Origin: Pseudomonadota bacterium
GTDB lineage: Bacteria; Pseudomonadota; Gammaproteobacteria; Steroidobacterales; Steroidobacteraceae
NCBI GenBank assembly: GCA_021817875.1
Contig: JAKAFQ010000260.1
Span: 1 to 6,365, forward strand
Direction: 5' to 3'
DNA: 6,365 bases
Each line of letters starts with the position of its first letter. Within the stretch, counting starts at the first letter, position 1. The notes beneath the pieces were generated by a model. It made no database searches, was not told the DNA's origin, and saw nothing but the letters and a program-made list of their open reading frames with translations. Below, piece after piece: positions 1-5,596 of this stretch. The position numbers and the translations under genes are program-made.

Positions 1-648
1 GCCACCGGGATTGGAGGGCGTCATGGCTGCTTTCGAGCAGTCGAGCTCCTGGCGCATCTGGAACAGGCGATGGACGGGGCTCACCCAGTAGGAGTCGTAC
101 GGCAGGTAGCGTGTGACGTCGATGGGCCCATTGGCAAATTCACGCGGAAAACGTTTATCGACCGAGTGCGCCGGCTGACCGGTCGTGCCGGTCAGCAGCA
201 GCCGCTCGAGTCCCGCAGGCAAGCCGTGCTCGCGGCGCAGCGCCTGCGCGACCGTGGCGAAGCGCGGCCGCGCCACGGCGCCGTCGGTATTCAAGGCCGG
301 CAGCATGGCGAAGGGATGCGTGTGGGGCGGATCGGGGGAGTAGGTCGTCCTGTCGCTCGCCTGCCACTGGCGGGCGAGCGCCCAATGGGGGCCGGGTGTG
401 CCGTTCGCGGTCACGATCCCCATCGACAGCAGGTTCCAGACGGTCTGACCTTTGGGCGGCACGTAGGTGGCGAACAGATTGTCGAAGGTATGATTTTCCC
501 CGATGATCAGGATGACGTGTTTGATTGGGGTAAGGGTGCGATGCTGAGCAGTGCGTCCGTGCCGAACGCCCGCGAGGCACGGCGGCGCCAGGCCGAGCGC
601 GAGGCAGGCCGACAGCAGCATGACGGTCTTGGGAAACCGGATCGGCAT
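1..648 (-). CDS. Exported phosphoesterase (phospholipase C / acid phosphatase superfamily), N-terminal part, cut by left window edge
   Basis: The first 216 residues of a minus-strand protein are visible and the reading frame is still open at position 1, so the C-terminus lies outside the window. The segment IKHVILIIGENHTFDNLF (residues 42-59) matches the N-terminal metal-binding motif of the phosphoesterase family (Pfam PF04185: bacterial phospholipase C and AcpA-type acid phosphatase). Residues E51 and N52 correspond to the conserved Glu-Asn metal ligands. A second family-like stretch, PVHRLFQMRQELDC, lies at residues 191-204. Residues 1-26 look like a Sec signal peptide: basic start, hydrophobic core from about T8 to L20, likely cleavage after CLA (A26). 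A lipobox-like LSAC ends at C15, but the hydrophobic run before it is short, so lipoprotein export is less likely. The ATG is supported by AAGGAG seven bases upstream. The probable role is hydrolysis of phosphate esters in the periplasm or outside the cell; phospholipid versus small-ester substrate cannot be decided from this part. The upstream Pho-type promoter fits phosphate scavenging. Confidence 0.85.
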   Translation of the reverse strand, partial: MPIRFPKTVMLLSACLALGLAPPCLAGVRHGRTAQHRTLTPIKHVILIIGENHTFDNLFATYVPPKGQTVWNLLSMGIVTANGTPGPHWALARQWQASDRTTYSPDPPHTHPFAMLPALNTDGAVARPRFATVAQALRREHGLPAGLERLLLTGTTGQPAHSVDKRFPREFANGPIDVTRYLPYDSYWVSPVHRLFQMRQELDCSKAAMTPSNPGG

Positions 649-655
649 GGCAGGG

Positions 656-661
656 CTCCTT
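656..661 (-). promoter_or_regulatory. Ribosome binding site of the phosphoesterase gene
   Basis: AAGGAG reads on the minus strand, seven bases before the ATG at 648-646. It is a near-consensus Shine-Dalgarno sequence. It fixes the start just ahead of a convincing signal peptide, and argues against using start codons further upstream in overlapping minus-strand frames. Confidence 0.75.
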
Positions 662-691
662 CGGCGCATTCGGACGAACGACGGGTGGGTC

Positions 692-697
692 ATTATG
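692..697 (-). promoter_or_regulatory. Probable -10 element (CATAAT) of the phosphoesterase promoter
   Basis: On the minus strand the sequence CATAAT differs from the sigma-70 -10 consensus at one base and stands out in a very GC-rich region. No good -35 hexamer lies 17 bp upstream. Instead a CTGTCAC direct repeat ends 11 bp upstream, which is the arrangement of activator-dependent Pho promoters, where the Pho box replaces the -35 element. Transcription would start near position 685, giving a 5' leader of about 37 nt. Confidence 0.55.
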
Positions 698-708
698 CCC
701 TGCGTCTC

Positions 709-737
709 GTGACAGGCTCGTGACAGGTTCCTGACGG
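709..737 (-). promoter_or_regulatory. Putative Pho box (PhoB binding site), three repeats in 11-bp register
   Basis: Read on the minus strand, two identical CTGTCAC heptamers (726-720 and 715-709) are separated by four bases, GAGC. A third, weaker heptamer, CCGTCAG (737-731), lies one more 11-bp step upstream. The known PhoB site is a pair of CTGTCAT/C-like heptamers separated by four bases, usually AT-rich, and sited about 10 bp upstream of the -10 element. Here the gap to CATAAT is 11 bp. The repeats point toward the phosphoesterase gene, whose family is commonly induced by phosphate starvation. The linkers are GC-richer than the E. coli consensus, so PhoB binding is an inference from spacing, sequence and gene context. 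Confidence 0.65.
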
Positions 738-917
738 GGCGGGCACCGGCCGGCGCGGCGCGGCCGCGCCCGAATCGACGCGATGCTCGCGCACCGTGGC
801 CGGCGCGGCTTGCAGGATCGCGACACGGCGTTTGCCCACCGCCGACCTTCGCTCCACCGGGCGTCGCGCCGGGTTAAGATCACGCACTGAGACGACAGGG
901 TTACCCCGGGGAAAACG

Positions 918-2906
918 ATGCCAGCACAAGGCGCCGCCACTGTGCAGCCGGTCGCGCGGGCGCGCGAATGCCTCGAGCGCGGTGAGTTCGCCCAGGCGCA
1001 GCGGCATGCCCAGGCGCTGCTCGCCTCGAGTCCCGAAGACCGCGATGGACTGTACATGCTGGCGGTGGCATTGCGTTTCCAGGGCCGCCTCGCCGAGGCG
1101 CTCGAGACGCTCGAGCGGCTCGAAGCGCGGCATCCACAGTATTCGCGGCTGTATCAGGAAAGGGGCCACTGCCAGGTCCTGCAGCGTCAGGCACAGCGCG
1201 CGATCGAGGCATTCGAACGCGCCGTGCACCTCAATCCGGCGCTGCCGGCGAGCTGGAAGACGCTCGAGGCGCTTTACCGCATGACCGGCCGTGAGGCCGA
1301 GGCGACCAATGCCGGCGCGCACGTGGCGAAGCTGGCCTCGCTTCCCACGGCCATCGTCACTGCGCGCAGCATGTTCGCGGACGGTGAGATCGAGTCCGCG
1401 GAGAGCCTCGTGCGCCAGTACCTGCTGACGCATGGCGATCACATCGAGGGGATGCGCCTGCTGGCGCAGATCGGCATGCAGCTCGAGGTGCTCGATGATG
1501 CCGAGCTGCTGCTCGAGGGCGTGTTGCGCCTGGAGCCCGGGTACCGTGCCGCGCGCATGGACTATGTGCAGGTGCTGCTGCAGCGGCACAAGCACCGCCA
1601 GGCGCGCGAACAGGTCGAGCTCATGCTCCAGGAAGAGCCCGGCCATCGCGCCTGCCTCACGGCGCAGGCGACGATCGCGACCGAGCTCGGCGAATGCGAG
1701 CGGGCGCTGAAGCTCTACGCAGATCTGCTGCGCGAGACGCCGGACAACGCGGAACTGCACCTCTCGGTGGCGCATACGCTGAAGACCCTCGGCCGGCAGG
1801 CGGAGGCGATCGAGGCCTATCACCGTGCCGCCGACGCCAGGGCCGGGTATGGGGATGCGTACTGGAGTCTCGCGAATCTCAAGACGTACCGTTTCACCGA
1901 TGGTGAGATCGATGAGATGCGCGCTCACGAAGCGGCGGCGCGCATGGCGCCCGCGGACCGGTTTCATCTGTGTTTCGCGCTGGGCAAGGCCCTGGAGGAT
2001 CGGGGCCGTTACGCAGAGTCCTTCGTGTATTACGCGCGTGGCAATGCGCTGAAGAAGGCCGAGTGCCGTTATCGGCCGGAATTCACCGAGCAAAACACTG
2101 CGCGGCAGATCGAGGTCTGCAGCCGGGGATTCTTCGCCGAGCGCGAGGGGTGGGGGTGCCCGAGCGACGCCCCGATCTTCATCGTGGGATTGCCGCGGTC
2201 CGGCTCGACCCTGATCGAACAGATCCTCGCCTCGCATCCGCAGGTCGAGGGTACGATGGAGCTGTCCGACATCCCGCGCCTGGTGCAGCAGCTGCGCGGC
2301 CGCGGTGGCGAGGGCGACTCGCGGTATCCGGCGGTGCTGGCAGAGCTCTCACGCGAGGACTTCGCTCGTTTCGGAGAGCAGTATCTGCGCGATACGCTGC
2401 TGTACCGGCGCGCGGGCCGGCCGCGCTTCATCGACAAGATGCCGAACAACTTCCGGCACATCGGCCTGATGCACCTGATGCTGCCCGCCGCCCGCATCAT
2501 CGACGCGCGCCGCGGCGCCATGGCGTGCTGCTTCAGCAACTTCAAGCAGCTGTTCGCCTCGGGGCAGCAGTTCACCTACTCCTTCGAGGACATCGCCCGC
2601 TACTATCGCACCTACGTCGAGCTGATGGATCATTGGCAGCGGGTGCTGCCGGGCGCGCTGCTGCGCGTGCAGCACGAGGAGCTGGTGGCCGATTTCGAGC
2701 CGCAGGTGCGCCGGATTCTCGATTTCTGCGGTCTGCCCTTCGCGCCGGAGTGCCTCGAGTTCCACAAGACCCGTCGCCGGGTGCATACGGCGAGCTCGGA
2801 GCAGGTGCGTCGGCCGATCAATGCCGAAGGGCTCGAGCTGTGGCGGCATTTCGAGCCGTGGCTCGGGCCGCTGCGCGAGGCGCTGGGAGAGCTGGCCGAG
2901 CGTTGA
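918..2906 (+). CDS. Tetratricopeptide-repeat sulfotransferase family protein
   Basis: This 662-residue protein joins an N-terminal TPR superhelix (about residues 9-380, many 34-residue units, for example 43-76, 77-110 and 276-309) to a C-terminal sulfotransferase domain (about 415-655). The PAPS 5'-phosphosulfate loop is FIVGLPRSGSTLIEQ at 421-435. E448 sits where tyrosylprotein sulfotransferases carry their catalytic Glu, by inference. The 3'-phosphate motif lies at 531-540 and keeps R532 and S540, but the usual Asp/Asn/His-Pro after the Arg is replaced by Gly-Ala. The C-terminal segment with TASSEQVRRPI (624-634) and WRHFEPWLGPL (642-652) is typical of proteobacterial members. The expected reaction is sulfate transfer from PAPS, with the TPR part probably holding a protein or other acceptor; the acceptor is unknown. 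No signal peptide or membrane segment is seen, so it should be cytoplasmic. GGGGA at 908-912 lies five bases before the ATG. Confidence 0.88.
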   Translation: MPAQGAATVQPVARARECLERGEFAQAQRHAQALLASSPEDRDGLYMLAVALRFQGRLAEALETLERLEARHPQYSRLYQERGHCQVLQRQAQRAIEAFERAVHLNPALPASWKTLEALYRMTGREAEATNAGAHVAKLASLPTAIVTARSMFADGEIESAESLVRQYLLTHGDHIEGMRLLAQIGMQLEVLDDAELLLEGVLRLEPGYRAARMDYVQVLLQRHKHRQAREQVELMLQEEPGHRACLTAQATIATELGECERALKLYADLLRETPDNAELHLSVAHTLKTLGRQAEAIEAYHRAADARAGYGDAYWSLANLKTYRFTDGEIDEMRAHEAAARMAPADRFHLCFALGKALEDRGRYAESFVYYARGNALKKAECRYRPEFTEQNTARQIEVCSRGFFAEREGWGCPSDAPIFIVGLPRSGSTLIEQILASHPQVEGTMELSDIPRLVQQLRGRGGEGDSRYPAVLAELSREDFARFGEQYLRDTLLYRRAGRPRFIDKMPNNFRHIGLMHLMLPAARIIDARRGAMACCFSNFKQLFASGQQFTYSFEDIARYYRTYVELMDHWQRVLPGALLRVQHEELVADFEPQVRRILDFCGLPFAPECLEFHKTRRRVHTASSEQVRRPINAEGLELWRHFEPWLGPLREALGELAER

Positions 2907-2963
2907 GGGTCGGTTCACGGGAACGGGAGGCGGCGCCGCGGGTCCAATGGGCAGCGCCCTCAG

Positions 2964-2968
2964 AGGAG
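2964..2968 (+). promoter_or_regulatory. Ribosome binding site that sets the start of the secreted repeat protein
   Basis: AGGAG lies six bases before the ATG at 2975. The reading frame is open for more than 300 codons upstream, across the sulfotransferase gene in another frame. This site, together with the signal peptide that begins at 2975, places the real start here. Confidence 0.8.
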
Positions 2969-2974
2969 AACACC

Positions 2975-3856
2975 ATGTCAAGCCTTGGGTGCAGAGCGCG
3001 ATTCCTCACGGTGCTGGCCGTCGCGGCGGTCTTTGCCGGCGCGATTCCCTCTCTCGCGGCGGCAGATCCGCCGCACAGCGTGCATTTCGGTGGACAATTC
3101 CGGGGCGGACACTTTGCGGCGGGTCATCCCGCTCCCCGGGAGGGTGGCTGGCACGGTCACGGGCGCGCTGAGGGCGGGGGTGGCGGGCGCTGGCGGGGTG
3201 GATCGGCGCAGAGCGCGCACTGGCATGCGGGCTTCAGTCCGGGCGGAGGCTGGGACGGCGAGCACGGGCGTGGAGGTGATTGGCGCGGGCGCGATTGGGG
3301 TGATGGCCATTGGCATGGGGACGACTGGGGTGATGGCCATTGGCCTGGGGGTGAGTGGGACGATCGGTATTGGACCGGCCGGACCTGGTGGGGCGGAGAT
3401 TGGGACGGCCTGTACTGGCCGCCGGTCGATTATGGCTGGAACTACCCCTGGTACCTGCGGGCCGTGCCGTACGGTGCCGTCACGCTGTGGTTCGGTGGCG
3501 TCCCGTATTACTACCTCAACCGGATGTACTACGTCTGGAGTCCGTATTACGACGGCTACGTGGTGACTGATCCGCCGCCGGTCGCCTCGCGCGTGCCGGG
3601 CGCGCCGGGGACGTCCGCGCAGAATGGGCGCGGGGTGCTCAGCCTCGAGGTGATCCCGCGCAAGGGGCAGAGCGAGCAGCAGACGGCGAACGACCGGTAT
3701 GCCTGCCACCGATGGGCCGTTGCGCAGAGCGGCTTCGATCCGATCAATCCGGCCCAGGACGCTCACGCCACATCCGCCCTGCGGGCCGGTTATCGCCGGG
3801 CGCTGACCGCATGTCTGAACGCGCGTGGCTACAGTGTACGCATGCCTCCGCGATGA
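2975..3856 (+). CDS. Secreted Trp/Gly/His-rich repeat protein with DUF6515-like segment
   Basis: A 293-residue protein of unknown function. Residues 1-30 form a Sec signal peptide with likely cleavage in the LAAAD region (27-31). Residues 31-106 are rich in Gly, His, Trp and Arg. Residues 107-146 are four decapeptide units with Trp at the second position of each, the first two nearly identical (DWGDGHWHGD, DWGDGHWPGG). An aromatic stretch at 157-200, with GAVTLWFGGVPYYY (167-180) and YYDGYVVTDPPP (191-202), resembles the DUF6515 family. The C-terminal part (about 222-290), with PRKGQSEQQ, RYACHRWAVAQSGFDP and a final ACLNARGYSVR, resembles a small domain found at the end of many exported proteobacterial proteins. 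It is probably periplasmic or envelope-associated; no enzymatic residues are evident. The gene lies 68 bp after the sulfotransferase and 57 bp before the GT9 gene, so it may be co-transcribed with either. Confidence 0.8.
   Translation: MSSLGCRARFLTVLAVAAVFAGAIPSLAAADPPHSVHFGGQFRGGHFAAGHPAPREGGWHGHGRAEGGGGGRWRGGSAQSAHWHAGFSPGGGWDGEHGRGGDWRGRDWGDGHWHGDDWGDGHWPGGEWDDRYWTGRTWWGGDWDGLYWPPVDYGWNYPWYLRAVPYGAVTLWFGGVPYYYLNRMYYVWSPYYDGYVVTDPPPVASRVPGAPGTSAQNGRGVLSLEVIPRKGQSEQQTANDRYACHRWAVAQSGFDPINPAQDAHATSALRAGYRRALTACLNARGYSVRMPPR
3293..3352 (+). repeat. In-frame 30-bp tandem repeat, two copies
   Basis: Copies at 3293-3322 and 3323-3352 match at 26 of 30 bases and encode DWGDGHWHGD and DWGDGHWPGG. 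The period is a whole number of codons, so copy-number change would keep the reading frame. More degenerate units follow at the protein level (EWDDRYWTGR, TWWGGDWDGL), which suggests an older array extending to about 3412. Confidence 0.85.
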
Positions 3857-3878
3857 GCCTGCGAGCGATGCGCGCCCC

Positions 3879-3896
3879 TGTTCCGGCCGGGGAACA
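3879..3896. other. Inverted repeat TGTTCC-N6-GGAACA between two genes
   Basis: A perfect six-base inverted repeat with a six-base centre (GGCCGG) lies in the 57-bp gap before the GT9 gene. It could be a dimeric repressor or activator site, or a short RNA hairpin. It is not followed by a T-run, so an intrinsic terminator is unlikely. It ends ten bases before an out-of-frame ATG at 3906 and 17 bases before the annotated GT9 start. Function is unknown. Confidence 0.35.
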
Positions 3897-3913
3897 TAGT
3901 TCAAAATGAGCGG

Positions 3914-4933
3914 ATGCCGCCGGCCGAACCGCTCTCCGCACCTCGACAGATGTCCGGCGTCCTCCCCGCCGCGGGTGACGGGCTCTCTATTCTCGTTTGC
4001 CGTCCCAATACGCGTCTCGGCAATACGTTGCTGATGACGCCGCTCATCGAGGAGATCGAGGCCACGTTGCCGAAAGCCAGGGTGGACGTGCTCTCCGCCT
4101 GCCCCGCCGCCGATGAGGTGTTTCAGGCCTTTCCGAGCGTGCAGCGGATCCATCAGTTGCCGTTCCGAGGGGTGCGTCATCCGCTACGGTACCTGTTCAC
4201 CCTGCGGCGCGTGCGTCGGACCCGTTACGACGTCATCCTCGACCCTGTTCCCAACTCCTGGACCGCCCGATTCCTGACGCGCTGGCTCACCGGGAGGGTG
4301 AAGATCGGCTTTGCGCATGCCCGCAGGCAGCAGGGTGTCGATGTCAGCATCCCGTTCAAAGGCGCGCCGCGGCACATGGGCGCCCACCCGGTGTACCTGC
4401 TGCGCCGCACGCTGCTCGATCTCGAGCCCGATACCGCCCGTACGGACGATGCAAAGCTCAGCATTCGCCTGGACGAGGCGGAGCGAGCCCGGGGCCGGGA
4501 GCAGCTCGAGCGGCTGATCGGCGCGGGTCAGACCGGGCCCGTCGTGGCGGTGGCTACGCATGCCACCGGCGCCAAGCGATTCCCGGTCGAGTGGTGGCGG
4601 GGCATGATCCGTGAGCTGCAAATCCGCCTGCCGCTGGCTCGCGTCATCGAGATCCGTCCGCCTGGCGGTGCTGCGGCGCTGCCGGAGTACCCGGGCTACG
4701 CCTCGTCCCGGGTGCGCCAGGTTGCGGCGCTGATCCAGGCCGTCACGTGCTTCGTGTGCGCGGATTCGGGCCTGATGCACCTCGGTGCGGCGACGGACAC
4801 GCTCACCGTGGGCCTGTTCAAGGTGACCCTGCCGGAGCTGTATGCACCACGTCGGGGCAAAAGCTGTGCGGTCACCGCCCGCGATGAGGCGCCTGGCGAG
4901 GTGGCCGAGCGGATCACGCGGCTGCTGACCTGA
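3914..4933 (+). CDS. Glycosyltransferase family 9 protein (ADP-heptose:LPS heptosyltransferase-like)
   Basis: This 339-residue protein has the two-domain GT-B layout of WaaC/WaaF-type heptosyltransferases. The N-terminal signature is ILVCRPNTRLGNTLLMTPLI (26-45), where WaaC has a conserved Asp that here is Asn (N37). The inter-domain nucleotide-sugar region has THATGAKRFP (215-224), with K221 in the place of the conserved Lys, and the C-terminal donor-site motif is ADSGLMHLGAA (283-293). Length is normal for the family. It should act in the cytoplasm or at the inner membrane, adding a heptose or other sugar to LPS core or another surface glycan; donor and acceptor cannot be read from sequence. 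The start is uncertain: ATG at 3914 has no clear Shine-Dalgarno, and ATG at 3950 (residue 13) is a plausible alternative that would still keep the whole signature. An in-frame stop at 3854-3856 limits extension. The next gene starts 8 bp after its stop codon. Confidence 0.85.
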   Translation: MPPAEPLSAPRQMSGVLPAAGDGLSILVCRPNTRLGNTLLMTPLIEEIEATLPKARVDVLSACPAADEVFQAFPSVQRIHQLPFRGVRHPLRYLFTLRRVRRTRYDVILDPVPNSWTARFLTRWLTGRVKIGFAHARRQQGVDVSIPFKGAPRHMGAHPVYLLRRTLLDLEPDTARTDDAKLSIRLDEAERARGREQLERLIGAGQTGPVVAVATHATGAKRFPVEWWRGMIRELQIRLPLARVIEIRPPGGAAALPEYPGYASSRVRQVAALIQAVTCFVCADSGLMHLGAATDTLTVGLFKVTLPELYAPRRGKSCAVTARDEAPGEVAERITRLLT

Positions 4934-4941
4934 GGTTCGTG

Positions 4942-5583
4942 ATGCACTCGCTCGTCATTCCGGTCACCCCGTTTGAGCAGAACTGCTCCCTCGTGTGGGA
5001 CGAGCACGGGCATGCGGCGGTCATCGACCCGGGCGGTGACCTGGACCGTGTGTTGGGCGAGGCGGATCGGCGCGATCTGGTATTGGGCAAAATCCTGTTG
5101 ACCCATGCGCACCTCGATCACTGCGCGGCGACCGCGCAGCTCGCGCGTGAGCGGGGGCTGCGGGTGGAAGGCCCGCAGCGCGAGGATCGGTTCTGGATCG
5201 AGGCGCTGCCGGTGCAGGCGGCGCAGTTCGGCTTTCCGCCGGCGGAGCGCTTCGAGCCTGACCGATGGCTCGAGGATGGCGACCGCGTCACGGTCGGCGA
5301 TGAGACGCTCGAAGTCCTGCACTGCCCCGGCCACACCCCGGGACACGTGGTGTTCTTCCATCGAGGACAGCGCTGCGCGTGGGTGGGGGATGTGCTGTTC
5401 GCAGGCTCGATCGGACGCACCGATTTCCCTCGCGGCGATCACGCCGCCCTGATCCGCTCCATCCGCGAGAAGTTATTCCCTCTCGGTGACGACGTGCGTT
5501 TCTTTCCCGGCCACGGACCGGCGTCGACCTTCGGCGCCGAACGCCGCACCAACCCGTTCGTCGCCGACCGGCTGTTCGCTTAA
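4942..5583 (+). CDS. gloC: YcbL/GloC-type metallo-beta-lactamase-fold hydrolase (type II glyoxalase-like)
   Basis: A 213-residue MBL-fold protein that resembles E. coli YcbL (GloC, about 215 aa) over its whole length. Shared features are the VTPFEQNCSLVW start (8-19), the THAHLDH metal motif (54-60), CPGHTPGHVVFF (128-139), GRTDFPRGDH (158-167), and PGHGPASTFGAERRTNPF (189-206). Predicted metal ligands are H55, H57, D59, H60, H131, D150 and H191, all present. GloC enzymes hydrolyse S-lactoylglutathione to D-lactate and glutathione in methylglyoxal detoxification. The protein is cytoplasmic, with no signal peptide. GTG at 4939 is immediately followed by ATG at 4942; the ATG is preferred because TGAGG (4931-4935), which overlaps the upstream stop codon, is then six bases away rather than three. 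This overlap suggests translational coupling to the GT9 gene. Substrate assignment rests on family resemblance only. Confidence 0.9.
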   Translation: MHSLVIPVTPFEQNCSLVWDEHGHAAVIDPGGDLDRVLGEADRRDLVLGKILLTHAHLDHCAATAQLARERGLRVEGPQREDRFWIEALPVQAAQFGFPPAERFEPDRWLEDGDRVTVGDETLEVLHCPGHTPGHVVFFHRGQRCAWVGDVLFAGSIGRTDFPRGDHAALIRSIREKLFPLGDDVRFFPGHGPASTFGAERRTNPFVADRLFA

Positions 5584-5596
5584 CGGCGCATTGAGC

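Larger units (their letters stand above)
649..917. other. Divergent intergenic region
   Basis: This 269-bp stretch separates the minus-strand phosphoesterase from the plus-strand sulfotransferase gene. Its left third holds the ribosome binding site, -10 element and Pho-type repeats of the phosphoesterase. The middle is extremely GC-rich and contains a 12-bp direct repeat, GGCCGGCGCGGC, at 748-759 and 798-809. Near the right end TAAGAT (875-880) could be a weak -10 for the plus-strand gene, but I see no matching -35 hexamer at the usual spacing. No terminator, RNA gene or convincing small coding sequence was recognised. Confidence 0.6.

Noticed and set aside
12..15. Possible lipoprotein assignment of the phosphoesterase from the LSAC motif near its N-terminus
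   Set aside because: Coordinates here are residue numbers. Only about seven hydrophobic residues precede the Cys and the hydrophobic run continues past it to a good signal peptidase I site, so ordinary Sec export is the better reading.
155..1057. A 300-codon minus-strand open frame across the divergent intergenic region
   Set aside because: It overlaps the phosphoesterase in another frame and the sulfotransferase start. Its residues are typical of antisense GC-rich shadow translation, and it would run through the Pho-type promoter.
693..2237. A 514-codon open frame on the minus strand opposite the sulfotransferase gene
   Set aside because: Its translation is Arg/Leu/Gln-rich with no recognisable domain and it mirrors the GC-biased codons of the plus-strand gene, which has clear TPR and sulfotransferase motifs.
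2930..2939. Palindrome GCGGCGCCGC after the sulfotransferase gene as a possible terminator
   Set aside because: It has no loop and no T-run, and short GC palindromes are expected at this base composition.
1970..2974. Upstream in-frame extension of the secreted repeat protein, giving a 628-residue product
   Set aside because: The extra 335 residues lie wholly in the wrong frame of the sulfotransferase gene; AGGAG and a signal peptide at 2975 mark the true start.
3906..4034. Short open frame from the ATG at 3906 overlapping the GT9 start
   Set aside because: About 41 codons of Arg/Ser/Pro-rich sequence in the wrong frame of the GT9 gene, with no good Shine-Dalgarno or recognisable feature.
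2978..4180. A 400-codon open frame on the minus strand opposite the secreted protein and the GT9 start
   Set aside because: It spans two well-supported plus-strand genes and their gap, has low-complexity Pro/Ile/Arg-rich sequence where it opposes the Gly/Trp repeats, and shows no family motif.
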